Assembly: GCF_009650605.1 (NCBI RefSeq)
Contig: NZ_WAJT01000001.1
Span: forward strand, 2,046,001 to 2,110,000
Direction: 5' to 3'
Length of the DNA: 64,000 bases
Origin: Labrenzia sp. CE80
GTDB taxonomy: Bacteria; Pseudomonadota; Alphaproteobacteria; Rhizobiales; Stappiaceae
Shown here: piece after piece, positions 51,545 to 60,590 of the stretch
Numbering within the stretch: the stretch's first letter is position 1
Layout: the number at the start of each line of letters is the position of its first letter
Notes under the pieces: generated by a model
The model's database searches: none
Told to the model about the DNA's origin: nothing
Seen by the model: only the letters and a program-made list of their open reading frames with translations
Program-made: the position numbers and the translations under genes

Positions 51545-51765
51545 GAATTGATCCCCTTGTGATCGATGTCACCACGGCCGCATCAGGAGGGTTTCAAATC
51601 CCGTTTGCCCTGCCCGGCTCTTTGTTCGCTAGCATTTAAAGAGTAAAACTATCCGGATGTTAAGCCCTTGGCTGACAATCTTCATCAAGAATGTCCACCG
51701 CAAGCCCTGCGCAATTCATGCGATGTACGGGTGGAGAGCATCCAACGAGGCATGAGGATAGCTGC

Positions 51766-52308
51766 ATGCGCCCTTCCGGCAAGTCAAGAAGAAGGATCTG
51801 CAGGTTGAGTTGCAAGACCCTTCTTGCCGCTGCGTTGATCAGCTCTTACGCGCCTAACGGCCTCATGGCAGACAGTCAGCCTGAGCCAGACACACTGCCA
51901 ATTCCACTGCCTGCCGTGCCTCAAGGACCGAACTGCGATGTCTATGCACGCGCCTATGCAGACAGCTATCGCGGAAGCGGTGATCCGACCGGAGATATCG
52001 TTGCCGGTGGCATGGAAGGCGCAGTTGCCGGTGGCGCGTGGAGAGGCCCAGGCGGGGCTCGCCGGGGCGCAAGGGCGGGCGGTGCATTGGCCGTGCTCGA
52101 CAATCTCGCGGCCTATCCTGGCGGCTGGCAGGCCCTTTACGACATGGCTTATCAGATCTGCCGTAACGAGACTTCTGGCGTAACACACAGACCAAACACA
52201 CTGGGCGACCCTTCCGTCAAATGCCGCTCTCGCGCCGGTGTCGCCAGCAGCAGTTCACGTGCGCCATTAGGTGCAAGATCCGGGGGCTCCGGCCTTAACT
52301 GTCGCTAG
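51766..52308 (+). CDS. Small secreted protein of unknown function, glycine-rich core
   Basis: 180 residues. A basic N-terminus and hydrophobic stretch (LLAAALISSYAPNGLMA) form a signal peptide. A Pro-rich segment, then CDVYARAYADSYRGSG, a Gly/Ala-rich zipper-like stretch (GGMEGAVAGGAWRGPGG) and LYDMAYQICRNE follow. Five Cys suggest disulfides. The family is not recognised. GAGG eight bases upstream of the ATG supports translation. It is alone between livK (divergent) and the TRAP operon. Confidence 0.6.
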   Translation: MRPSGKSRRRICRLSCKTLLAAALISSYAPNGLMADSQPEPDTLPIPLPAVPQGPNCDVYARAYADSYRGSGDPTGDIVAGGMEGAVAGGAWRGPGGARRGARAGGALAVLDNLAAYPGGWQALYDMAYQICRNETSGVTHRPNTLGDPSVKCRSRAGVASSSSRAPLGARSGGSGLNCR

Positions 52309-52545
52309 TGCCAGGACTCGCTCGTCCTTCGGCGAAGAACCTCGGACGAACTGCATAGACAGCTCGCTCATCTTGGAATTATTCTATAGTTCGACTTATT
52401 GAATTATTGCATTGCACAAATGATTTTCTTACTCACCCCCCGGGACAACTTCTCAATTATGCACTTGATCTAACGACTGCTTTCGGGAAAAATTAAAACT
52501 TGGGAGAATTTAAATCGTTTTAATTTTGCTCTGGGAGGAACATTT

Positions 52546-53538
52546 ATGACCACTAAAATCAGCAGAAGAGCTGTGCTTGCGACCAGTGTTGTTGCGGCAA
52601 CCCTGATGGCTTTCGGCGCTCCGGCATTTGCCAAGGCCGAGAAGTCTCTCAAGTGGGCACATGTCTATGAAACAACTGAGCCCTACCACACTTGGGCCGT
52701 CTGGGCAGGTGAGGAGCTGGCTAAACGGACTGACAATCGCTACGATATCGAGGTCTTCCCGGCATCATCACTCGGCAAGGAAACCGACATCAATGAAGGC
52801 TTGGGACTTGGCACGGTAGACATCATCTACACCGGACAATCTTTCGCCGGCCGTTCCTACGGACCGATGGCCATCGGCGGCGCACCCTACATGTTCCGCG
52901 ATTATGATCATTGGGCAGCCTATCGCGATTCCGAACTCTTTCAGGACATGGCAGCCGGCTATCTGGACGCTTCGGGCAATCATGCCATCACTCTGACCTA
53001 CTATGGCCAGCGTCACGTTACGTCCAACAAGCCAATTCTCAGCCCGAACGACATGAAGGGTCTCAAGATCCGCGTGCCTAATGCACCGCTCTACATGATG
53101 TTCCCGCAGGCCGCCGGTGCCAACCCGACCCCAATCGCCTTCTCCGAAGTCTATTTGGCTTTGCAGCAGGGCACGGTTGATGCACAGGAAAATCCGCTGA
53201 CCACTATTCAGGCCAAGAAGTTCTACGAGGTACAGTCGAACATCAACCTGACCGGCCACATCACGGATTCTCTGCTGACCATCGTTGGCGGCCCAGCCCG
53301 CGACCAGATGGACGATGCCGATTACGAGATCCTGCTTGAGGTCCTCAAGGAAGCAGCCGCTGGTTGCACCGCCGACATTCAGCAGAATGAGGCGTCACTG
53401 GCTGATTGGTTCACCGAACAGGGCAACACCGTCAATGTCGTTGACCGGGCTCCGTTCCGTGAAGTGACAATGCCGTTTCACAATGGTCCTGACGCAACCT
53501 GGACAAAAGAGCAGTACGACGCGCTTCAGGCACTTTAA
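52546..53538 (+). CDS. dctP: TRAP transporter substrate-binding protein DctP
   Basis: 330 residues. The N-terminus SRRAVLATSVV resembles a twin-arginine signal peptide and is cleaved near AFAKA. Motifs: LKWAHVYETTEPYHTWAVWAGEEL, FPASSLGKETDINEGLGLGTVDI and LKIRVPNAPLYMMFPQ, whose Arg anchors the substrate carboxylate. GGGAGGAAC precedes the ATG. First gene of dctPQM. Ligand is probably an organic acid; it is not identifiable from the sequence. Confidence 0.92.
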   Translation: MTTKISRRAVLATSVVAATLMAFGAPAFAKAEKSLKWAHVYETTEPYHTWAVWAGEELAKRTDNRYDIEVFPASSLGKETDINEGLGLGTVDIIYTGQSFAGRSYGPMAIGGAPYMFRDYDHWAAYRDSELFQDMAAGYLDASGNHAITLTYYGQRHVTSNKPILSPNDMKGLKIRVPNAPLYMMFPQAAGANPTPIAFSEVYLALQQGTVDAQENPLTTIQAKKFYEVQSNINLTGHITDSLLTIVGGPARDQMDDADYEILLEVLKEAAAGCTADIQQNEASLADWFTEQGNTVNVVDRAPFREVTMPFHNGPDATWTKEQYDALQAL

Positions 53539-53627
53539 GAACCAACTTTGGTCCGGGTCTATAGCACCCGGACCTTCTCACCTCGTCACATTTCTCTAAA
53601 TCACGGTTCCAAGTCGGGGAGTGCTGC

Positions 53628-54185
53628 ATGACCGCGCCCGGTATGCCGCAGCATCAGATTGAACTGGAAGAAGAGCCGATCGACCTCAGCGACCTTCGCT
53701 GGCACGACAGCCTCGTTCTTCTCGTCTTCTGGTTGCTCTTTTCTGTTGTCTTTCTTCAATTCTTCACACGTTACGTTCTCAACGATTCCCTCGGCTGGAC
53801 CGAGGAGATCGCACGCTACCTGCTGATCGCGGTGACCTTCATCGGAGCCGTAATGGCGGTGCGCAAGCAAAGCATGATCGCAGTCGAAATCTTCTATCGC
53901 TGGTTCCCTAGAGGCCTGCGCCGGGCGCTTCAATTCGGTGTGGATCTGGTCTCCATCATCTTTTACGGAACAATGGCCATGACCTGCATGCGGCTCGCAC
54001 AGCGAACACGGCAGAAAATGGTCTCAATTGAAGTCAGCAAGTCCTATGTCTACTGGGGCGTTTCCATCTGCTTTGCCTGCATGTGCCTTCTGGCCATCTG
54101 GATTCTCATCAAACACCTGCGCACGGGCACCAGCCACCTGATCGATCCGGAGCAACCGGACGAACTTGCAACCGGATCGGAGTGA
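53628..54185 (+). CDS. dctQ: TRAP transporter small permease DctQ
   Basis: 185 residues with four TM helices and the DctQ centre YVLNDSLGWTEEIARYLLI, a signature of the family, followed by AVRKQSMIAVEIFYRW. GGGGAG precedes the ATG. It forms the complex with DctM. Confidence 0.92.
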   Translation: MTAPGMPQHQIELEEEPIDLSDLRWHDSLVLLVFWLLFSVVFLQFFTRYVLNDSLGWTEEIARYLLIAVTFIGAVMAVRKQSMIAVEIFYRWFPRGLRRALQFGVDLVSIIFYGTMAMTCMRLAQRTRQKMVSIEVSKSYVYWGVSICFACMCLLAIWILIKHLRTGTSHLIDPEQPDELATGSE

Positions 54186-54189
54186 ACGC

Positions 54190-55470
54190 ATGGCGCTTCT
54201 CATGCTTTTTGGCCTGTTGTTCGGCCTTATCATCGTGGGCGTGCCCGTTGGCATCGCCCTCGCCGGATCGTCCCTCGCCTTCATTCTGGTAACGGGCCAG
54301 GTTCCCGATGTCGTCGTCGTTCACCGGATGATCAATGGCGTCGACAGTTTTGCACTCCTGGCGGTGCCCTTTTTCATTTTGGCCGGCAACCTCATGAACA
54401 CGGCCGGCATCACCAACCGGATCTTCGCCTTCGCACGGGCCATGATCGGCTGGATGCGAGGCGGGCTTGGTCATGTGAACATCGGTGCATCGGTTATCTT
54501 CGCCGGGATGTCCGGCGCTGCTGTCGCTGATGCCGGTGGTCTCGGAGCCATCGAGATCAAGGCCATGCGCGATGCGAAATATGATCCCGGATTCGCCGTC
54601 GGCATCACCGCGGCCTCCTCGACCATCGGACCGATCATTCCCCCGTCCTTGCCCATGGTGATCTATGGCGTCATGGCAGGTGCATCTATCGGCCAATTAT
54701 TCGCGGCCGGTTTCATTCCGGGCCTGCTGATGGCTGTCGCTCTGATGATCATGGTCGCGTGGTATGCCCGTAGCCGCAATTACCCCCGGGACCAGGCATT
54801 TCACTGGAACGTGCTTGGCGTCACCTTCAAGCAGGCTTTTCTGTCTCTGCTCACGCCGGTCATTATCGTTGGCGGTATCTTGTTCGGCGTCTTTACACCG
54901 ACCGAAGCTGCAATCGCCGCCTGTGCATGGGCGTTGTTCCTGGGCGTCATCGTCTACCGGACATTGACCCTGAAACGCTTCCTCCGGGTCTCTTTCGACA
55001 CCATCGAGACCACATCCGTGGTGCTCTTCATCGTCGCGGGCGCTTCGATCTTCGCCTGGATCTTGACGTCGAACCGGGTGACAGAACAGTTCGCAGGCCT
55101 CATCCTTCAGGTGTCGGAGAACCCGATCATCGTTCTGGCACTAATCAACGTGATCCTGATCGTCGTCGGCTGTTTCCTGGAGACGGTTGCCGCGATCACG
55201 ATCCTTGTTCCGGTGCTGCTTCCGATCGTCACCCATGTGGGCGTAGACCCGGTACATTTCGGCGTCGTCATGGTCTTGAACCTAATGATCGGCCTGCTGA
55301 CGCCTCCGGTCGGCATGGTGCTCTACGTGCTGTCCCGCGTGTCGAAGATACCCTTCGAACGCTGTCTTTCCGCCACTATGCCGTTCCTGGTGCCGCTCGT
55401 TCTGGTTTTGCTGCTGGTTACTTTCGTCCCGGCCCTGTCCATGTGGTTGCCGACGCTGATCTACCGCTAG
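54190..55470 (+). CDS. dctM: TRAP transporter large permease DctM
   Basis: 426 residues with about 12 TM helices. Marks: VGVPVGIALAGSS, FALLAVPFFILAGNLMN, GMSGAAVADAGGLGAIEIKAM, ITAASSTIGPIIPPSLPMVIYG (in part), and LLTPPVGMVLYV. The start at 54190 has GGAGTGAACGC upstream; it begins 4 bp after dctQ. It couples Na+ flow to uptake of a carboxylate or related solute bound by DctP. Confidence 0.94.
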   Translation: MALLMLFGLLFGLIIVGVPVGIALAGSSLAFILVTGQVPDVVVVHRMINGVDSFALLAVPFFILAGNLMNTAGITNRIFAFARAMIGWMRGGLGHVNIGASVIFAGMSGAAVADAGGLGAIEIKAMRDAKYDPGFAVGITAASSTIGPIIPPSLPMVIYGVMAGASIGQLFAAGFIPGLLMAVALMIMVAWYARSRNYPRDQAFHWNVLGVTFKQAFLSLLTPVIIVGGILFGVFTPTEAAIAACAWALFLGVIVYRTLTLKRFLRVSFDTIETTSVVLFIVAGASIFAWILTSNRVTEQFAGLILQVSENPIIVLALINVILIVVGCFLETVAAITILVPVLLPIVTHVGVDPVHFGVVMVLNLMIGLLTPPVGMVLYVLSRVSKIPFERCLSATMPFLVPLVLVLLLVTFVPALSMWLPTLIYR

Positions 55471-55636
55471 CCGCAACCCGGCGATCAAATCAGATAGGTT
55501 GGACTACGGACCACCCCAGTTGGTGGAGAAGGTGTGCAAGACGGTTGACCTTAGTGACGTGTCACCGTCAACTAGGGGCCATATGCTTGCCGCATTTATT
55601 GTCGCCACTGCATTTTCCTTTGACCAGAGAGATTTC

Positions 55637-56818
55637 ATGACCCGCGCCAGATTGTTCGCTCCGATCACCGCCCTCGTCCTCGCAGCGACCGCACCGGCGG
55701 CTCATGCCGCACAGTGTGGCGGCGATTTCCGTCAATTCCTGGCTGGCGTCAAGCAGGAGGCCGTTTCCATGGGCCTTTCCGCCCGCGCTGCCGACCGGAC
55801 GCTTGCCAACGCGCAGATTGATCGCAAAGTTCTCTCGCGAGACCGGGCTCAAGGCGTTTTCAAGCTCGACTTCCTGACGTTTTCCAAGCGCGCCATTTCC
55901 GGCTACCGCATGAAAAACGGCGCAACCAGAATGAAACAGTTCGGCGGTGTCTTCAGCCGCGCCGAGAGCGACTATGGCGTACCTGCACCGGTCATCACGG
56001 CCTTTTGGGCCCTGGAAACAGACTTTGGCGCCGTGCAGGGCGACTTCAACACGGTCAACGCCCTGGCAACGCTCGCCCACGATTGCCGCCGCCCGGAGCT
56101 CTTTCGGCCGCAGCTGATTGCTGCCATCCACATGGTGCAGAACGGCGATCTGGACCCACGGACCATGACCGGCGCCTGGGCTGGTGAAATCGGTCAGGTT
56201 CAAATGCTGCCCGAAGACATCATCAAGTTCGGCAAGGATGGGGATGGAGATGGCCACGTCAACCTGAAGGCCAGCTCATCCGACGCGATTTTGACTGCGG
56301 CAGCATTCATCCAGAACCTGGGGTGGCAACGAGGACAGCCTTGGCTGCAGGAGGTCACCGTACCATCGAACTTCGCTTGGGAAACGACCGGACTAGGCAA
56401 GCGCAAGAACGGCAGTGACTGGGCCCGCATGGGCGTCAAGGCCCGGAGCGGCAAGATTTCGAACCTTCCGGCCTCGCTGATCCTGCCACAGGGACGCAAG
56501 GGACCAAAGTTCCTCGCCTATCCGAACTACGACATCTATCTGGAATGGAACCAGTCGTTCATTTACACGACATCCGCGGCCTATTTTGCCACGCGCCTTG
56601 CAGGCGCGCCGCGTTATGATGCGGGAAGCCCGGACAAGGGGCTGTCGGATGCCCAGATGAAACAGCTTCAGACCAAGCTCAAGTCGATGGGATACGACGT
56701 CGGCAAGGTGGATGGCATCCTCGGCAGCAAGACCCGCGACGCGGTGCAGAACGTTCAAAAGCAACTCGGCATGCCCGCCGACGCCTGGCCGACGCCAGCG
56801 CTTCTGTCAAAGCTCTAG
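55637..56818 (+). CDS. Lytic murein transglycosylase, MltB family with peptidoglycan-binding domain
   Basis: 393 residues with signal peptide ending near AHAAQ. The SLT_2/MltB domain at about 30-315 has SRAESDYGVPAPVITAFWALETDFG with the catalytic Glu in ALETDFG, then GAWAGEIGQVQMLPEDI and FIQNLGWQRGQPW. A PG_binding_1 domain is at about 330-393 (LSDAQMKQLQTKLKSMGYDVGKVDGILGS in pieces). It cleaves peptidoglycan glycan strands to 1,6-anhydro products. The chosen ATG has AGAGAG upstream. Confidence 0.92.
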   Translation: MTRARLFAPITALVLAATAPAAHAAQCGGDFRQFLAGVKQEAVSMGLSARAADRTLANAQIDRKVLSRDRAQGVFKLDFLTFSKRAISGYRMKNGATRMKQFGGVFSRAESDYGVPAPVITAFWALETDFGAVQGDFNTVNALATLAHDCRRPELFRPQLIAAIHMVQNGDLDPRTMTGAWAGEIGQVQMLPEDIIKFGKDGDGDGHVNLKASSSDAILTAAAFIQNLGWQRGQPWLQEVTVPSNFAWETTGLGKRKNGSDWARMGVKARSGKISNLPASLILPQGRKGPKFLAYPNYDIYLEWNQSFIYTTSAAYFATRLAGAPRYDAGSPDKGLSDAQMKQLQTKLKSMGYDVGKVDGILGSKTRDAVQNVQKQLGMPADAWPTPALLSKL

Positions 56819-56825
56819 CAGGGGC

Positions 56826-57488
56826 TTACGTCGCTTCCAGGCCGAGACGCGAGCGGAAACGGGCGAGTTCGGAACCGGTTGCGGCCTCACCACAGAAAAT
56901 GCGTACATAGGCGGGAACGCGCGCCATGCGTTCCTGCATCGGCTCGCGCACCTGCATCGAAATATATCCGATCTGAGTGAGATATACCGTGCGCGCCCGA
57001 GCGTCGGCTTCCGCCTCCTCAAAGCCTTGCCGCTGCAACAGGCGAACGAGTGCAACAAGACGCAGTTCGTCGGTGCTGTTGACTCGCGACATCACCTCAT
57101 CTGACTGCAGTGCCCAGCCACGGACCGCAAATTCGAGCTTTGGATCAAAGGCCTCCTGCTCCAAAAAGCAGTGAATCACGTTGAGTATGCCCTCGGCTGG
57201 CGTCTCCGCGTAAGCCTCGCTTGCCTTGACCAGCGCCGTCGTGTTTTTGCCGTCCCAGTGATCGAGCAAAGCTGCCAGCAACGACGTCCGATTTTCAAAG
57301 AACCAGTAGAAGCTGGTGCGCGAGAGGTTGAGCTGGCTCGCCAGCGGCTGAATTTTCACGGCATCCACGCCGCCTTCCATCAGCGCAGACAGCGCGGCCT
57401 TCAGCCAGAGCTCCCGCGAGCCACGCCAGCCTGCGTCCTTGGTGGCCGCGCCTTTTGCTGCGACCGGCCCGCTGTCTTCGATATCCAT
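56826..57488 (-). CDS. TetR-family transcriptional regulator
   Basis: 220 residues. HTH: SRELWLKAALSALMEGGVDAVKIQPLASQLN then RTSFYWFFENRTSLLAALLDHWD. The C-terminal ligand domain is not recognised. It is divergent from a TMADH-like flavoenzyme; a dyad at 57540-57562 sits in between, so it probably controls that enzyme. ATG 57488 is chosen with a weak site; a GTG 10 codons upstream is possible. Confidence 0.88.
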   Translation of the reverse strand: MDIEDSGPVAAKGAATKDAGWRGSRELWLKAALSALMEGGVDAVKIQPLASQLNLSRTSFYWFFENRTSLLAALLDHWDGKNTTALVKASEAYAETPAEGILNVIHCFLEQEAFDPKLEFAVRGWALQSDEVMSRVNSTDELRLVALVRLLQRQGFEEAEADARARTVYLTQIGYISMQVREPMQERMARVPAYVRIFCGEAATGSELARFRSRLGLEAT

Positions 57489-57539
57489 AGTGCTTTCTAT
57501 AGACGATTTCCGCCGCACGACGCAACAAAACCGACATTA

Positions 57540-57580
57540 ATGACCATAAACTTGACAGTCATGTATATTTTCAATTTTAC
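57540..57580 (+). promoter_or_regulatory. Promoter and TetR operator candidate upstream of the flavoenzyme
   Basis: ATGAC (57540-57544) and GTCAT (57558-57562) make a dyad overlapping TTGACA (57552-57557); TTTTAC (57575-57580) lies 17 bases further as -10. Confidence 0.45.
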
Positions 57581-57612
57581 TTTGGATGTCTTTAGCCGAA
57601 GCCGAGGCCCAC

Positions 57613-59649
57613 ATGTCCAGCGATCCCCTCCTCCAGCCGTTCCAGCTCAAGCATTTGACGTTGCGCAACCGGGTGATGATCACGTCCCACGAGCCTGCCT
57701 ATCCGGAAGACGGCATGCCCAAGGACACCTATCGCGCCTATCACGTGGAACGGGCAAAGGCAGGTGTCGCGCTAACTATGACCGCGGGCTCGGCATCCGT
57801 TTCGAGGGACAGTCCTCCGGTCTTCAACAATATCCTGGCCTGGAAAGACGAAGTCGTCGGTTGGATGAAGAAACTCACCGACGAGTGCCACGATCACGGC
57901 GCGGCGGTCATGATCCAGCTGTCCCATCTGGGCCGGCGGACCCGTTGGGACAAGGCCGACTGGCTGCCGGTCATTTCGGCGGGCCACGAGCGTGAGCCAG
58001 CGCACCGGGCCTTTCCCAAACAGGCTGAAGACTGGGATATCGCGCGGATCATCACGGACTATGCCGATGCTGCAGAGCGCATGAAAGCAGCTGGGCTGGA
58101 CGGGATCGAGCTGGAATCCTACGGCCATCTGGTCGAACAATTTGCGTCCCCGCTGACCAACAATCTCGACGGGCCCTATGGCGGCGACCTCGACAACCGG
58201 ATGCGGTTTACATTCGACATCCTGCGGGCGATTCGGGAGCGTGTCGGGACCGAATTCATCGTTGGCATCCGGTATTCGGGGGACGAGGATCTGCCCGGCG
58301 GCCTCACCAAGGAAGACGGTATGGAGATCTCCCACAAGCTGAAGAACAGCGGGTTGGTGGATTTCCTCAACATCATCCGGGGGCACATCGATACCGACCC
58401 CGGATTGACCGACGTCATCCCCGTTCAGGGCATGCGCAATGCGCCGCATCTTGATTTCGCAGGCGAGATACGCGCGGCAACAAAGTTCCCGACGTTCCAC
58501 GCGGCCAAGATCCCCGATGTTGCCACCGCGCGTCACGCGATCGCCAGCGGCAAGCTCGACATGGTCGGCATGACCCGGGCGCATATGACCGATCCGCATA
58601 TTGTCGCCAAGATCCTGGCGGGAGAAGAGGAACGAATCCGGCCCTGTGTCGGTGCAAACTACTGCCTCGATCGCATCTATCAGGGCGGTGCCGCCTACTG
58701 CATTCACAATCCGTCGACCGGACGCGAATTGCAGCAGCCGCATCAAATTGCCAGGTCGGAGACGCCGAAACGCGTTGTCATCATCGGCGCCGGGCCTGCG
58801 GGCCTGGAAGCCGCACGCGTTTCAGCCGAACGTGGTCACGACGTCATTGTTCATGAAGCTGCCAACAACCCCGGCGGCCAGATCCGCCTGACGTCGCTGA
58901 GCGAAAGGCGCCGCGAGATGATCTCCATCATCGACTGGCGTTTTCAGGAGTGCACACGCCTCGGGGTCACATTTCGCTTCAACAGCTTCGTTGATGCATC
59001 TACCGCTCTCGAAGACGATCCGGATGTGATCGTCATCGCGACCGGAGGTCTGCCGCATACCGAAGTGCTCCAGTCCGGCAATGAGCTGGTCGTTTCGGCC
59101 TGGGATATCCTCTCGGGCGACGTCAAGCCGGGGTCGAATGTCCTGGTCTATGACGACGCAGGCGATCACTCTGGCCTTATGGCGGCGGAGAAAATCGCAG
59201 CAACCGGCGCAAAGGTGGAAATCATGACACCGGACCGCTCCTTCGCCCCAGAAGTCATGGCGATGAACCTTGTCCCCTACATGCGGTCCCTGCAAAAGCT
59301 CGACACGACATTCACAGTGACCTGGCGGCTTCGGTCGGCAAGTCGTGACGGCAACGAACTTCTGGCCGAAGTTGGTAGTGATTACGGCGACTTCACGAGG
59401 CAAAGACGCCTCGACCAGATCGTGGTCAATCACGGCACACGGCCGCTGGATGAGCTCTATTTTGAGCTGAGGCCCGGCGCGTCGAACCTGGGAGAAGTGG
59501 ACTACCAATCCCTCATAGACAGCGCGGCTCAGACGGTTTCATCGAACCCCGACGGCAGCTATCAGCTGTTCCGCATCGGCGACGCGGTGGCAGCCCGCAA
59601 CACCCACGCGGCCGTCTATGACGGATTGCGCCTGGCCAGGACGCTTTGA
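57613..59649 (+). CDS. NADH:flavin oxidoreductase of the trimethylamine dehydrogenase/N-methylamine demethylase type
   Basis: 678 residues, two parts: an FMN TIM-barrel (about 1-365) with LKHLTLRNRVMITSHEP and GYGGDLDNRMRF-like GPYGGDLDNRMRF, then an FAD/NAD Rossmann half (about 375-678) with VVIIGAGPAGLEAARVSAERG. Between them is a cluster motif with Cys345, Cys351 and Cys363, in CVGANYCLDR and AAYCIHNP; the position of the second usual Cys is Ala348. Relatives demethylate stachydrine, N-methylproline or dimethylglycine, or oxidise enoyl substrates. A role in N-methylated osmolyte breakdown is plausible in a marine bacterium. GAGG precedes ATG 57613; ATG 57586 lacks a site. Confidence 0.85.
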   Translation: MSSDPLLQPFQLKHLTLRNRVMITSHEPAYPEDGMPKDTYRAYHVERAKAGVALTMTAGSASVSRDSPPVFNNILAWKDEVVGWMKKLTDECHDHGAAVMIQLSHLGRRTRWDKADWLPVISAGHEREPAHRAFPKQAEDWDIARIITDYADAAERMKAAGLDGIELESYGHLVEQFASPLTNNLDGPYGGDLDNRMRFTFDILRAIRERVGTEFIVGIRYSGDEDLPGGLTKEDGMEISHKLKNSGLVDFLNIIRGHIDTDPGLTDVIPVQGMRNAPHLDFAGEIRAATKFPTFHAAKIPDVATARHAIASGKLDMVGMTRAHMTDPHIVAKILAGEEERIRPCVGANYCLDRIYQGGAAYCIHNPSTGRELQQPHQIARSETPKRVVIIGAGPAGLEAARVSAERGHDVIVHEAANNPGGQIRLTSLSERRREMISIIDWRFQECTRLGVTFRFNSFVDASTALEDDPDVIVIATGGLPHTEVLQSGNELVVSAWDILSGDVKPGSNVLVYDDAGDHSGLMAAEKIAATGAKVEIMTPDRSFAPEVMAMNLVPYMRSLQKLDTTFTVTWRLRSASRDGNELLAEVGSDYGDFTRQRRLDQIVVNHGTRPLDELYFELRPGASNLGEVDYQSLIDSAAQTVSSNPDGSYQLFRIGDAVAARNTHAAVYDGLRLARTL

Positions 59650-59661
59650 GGAGTTTCCAAC

Positions 59662-60495
59662 CTACCCGGCAAGCGCGTTGACTGTGGCTCTGATCGCGGG
59701 TGCTTGCCGGATATCGGGATGAACGACGAGCCAGACCTCGCGCTTGAAGTGAACCTTTGGTCCAATCAATGGCACGAGCCCCGCCGCAGAGGCTCCCATG
59801 AAATTCGGCAGGAAACCAATGCCAACGCCGGCTGACACCGCATGGAGCTGCAGGTCGAGCGCGGACGCACGAAATCCGAACGGCCTGCCTGCAGCAAATT
59901 CAATCAGCTTGCGCTGTTGCGGAGCGTTGTCCATCGCATGATCATACCCAACGAACCGCCAGTTCTCTTTGGCGGTTCTTTCGACGTAGCCCTCAGCGGC
60001 GTAAAAAGAAAACTCTATCTCATCGATTTTTGTTATCGACAGATCACCCACAACCGGGCGGTTCAATCGAATGGCAATATCCGCCTCCCGGCGCGCCAGC
60101 GAGATCTCTTGCGTTTCGCCAAGAACAGTCACGCATAGAGCCGGATGGGCAAGCGCCAGACTAGCCAATTGCCTGCCCAGTACCTTTTGGACGTATCCCG
60201 GCGGCGCGCTGATCACCACTTCACCAGCAATAGAAGACCTGCCACCAACAGCAATGCGCTCAACTGATAGTGCCTCGGTTTCAATACGTGCAGCAATCGC
60301 TGCAATGCGTTCCCCCTCTGCCGTGAGCGACATATACCGCCCCCTACGATCAACAAGCTTAAGCCCCAGTTCGCGCTCGAGATTTGCGACCCTGCGGGAT
60401 ACCGTCGCATGTTCCACACCAGCTGCCCTGCCCGCAGCAGACAGGGTGCCATGACGGGCCAGAAGGGCGAATATATGGAGATTTTCCCAGTCCAT
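59662..60495 (-). CDS. LysR-family transcriptional regulator
   Basis: 277 residues. HTH at the N-terminus: MDWENLHIFALLARHGTL, GVEHATVSRRVANLERELGLKLV. Effector domain follows. It is divergent from a quinone oxidoreductase and probably regulates it; convergent with the TMADH-like gene. A GTG six codons upstream is the alternative start. Confidence 0.92.
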   Translation of the reverse strand: MDWENLHIFALLARHGTLSAAGRAAGVEHATVSRRVANLERELGLKLVDRRGRYMSLTAEGERIAAIAARIETEALSVERIAVGGRSSIAGEVVISAPPGYVQKVLGRQLASLALAHPALCVTVLGETQEISLARREADIAIRLNRPVVGDLSITKIDEIEFSFYAAEGYVERTAKENWRFVGYDHAMDNAPQQRKLIEFAAGRPFGFRASALDLQLHAVSAGVGIGFLPNFMGASAAGLVPLIGPKVHFKREVWLVVHPDIRQAPAIRATVNALAG

Positions 60496-60590
60496 ATCCG
60501 TTAATTTTTTCACATTAAATGGAAATTTTTATATGATTTTCAATCAGATTAACATGCGCGATGCTCCTGTCCAGTCAAAGGAGAAAGACA

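Noticed and set aside
57772..58746. 324-residue open frame on the minus strand within the TMADH-like gene
   Set aside because: Antisense to conserved coding sequence; no motifs.
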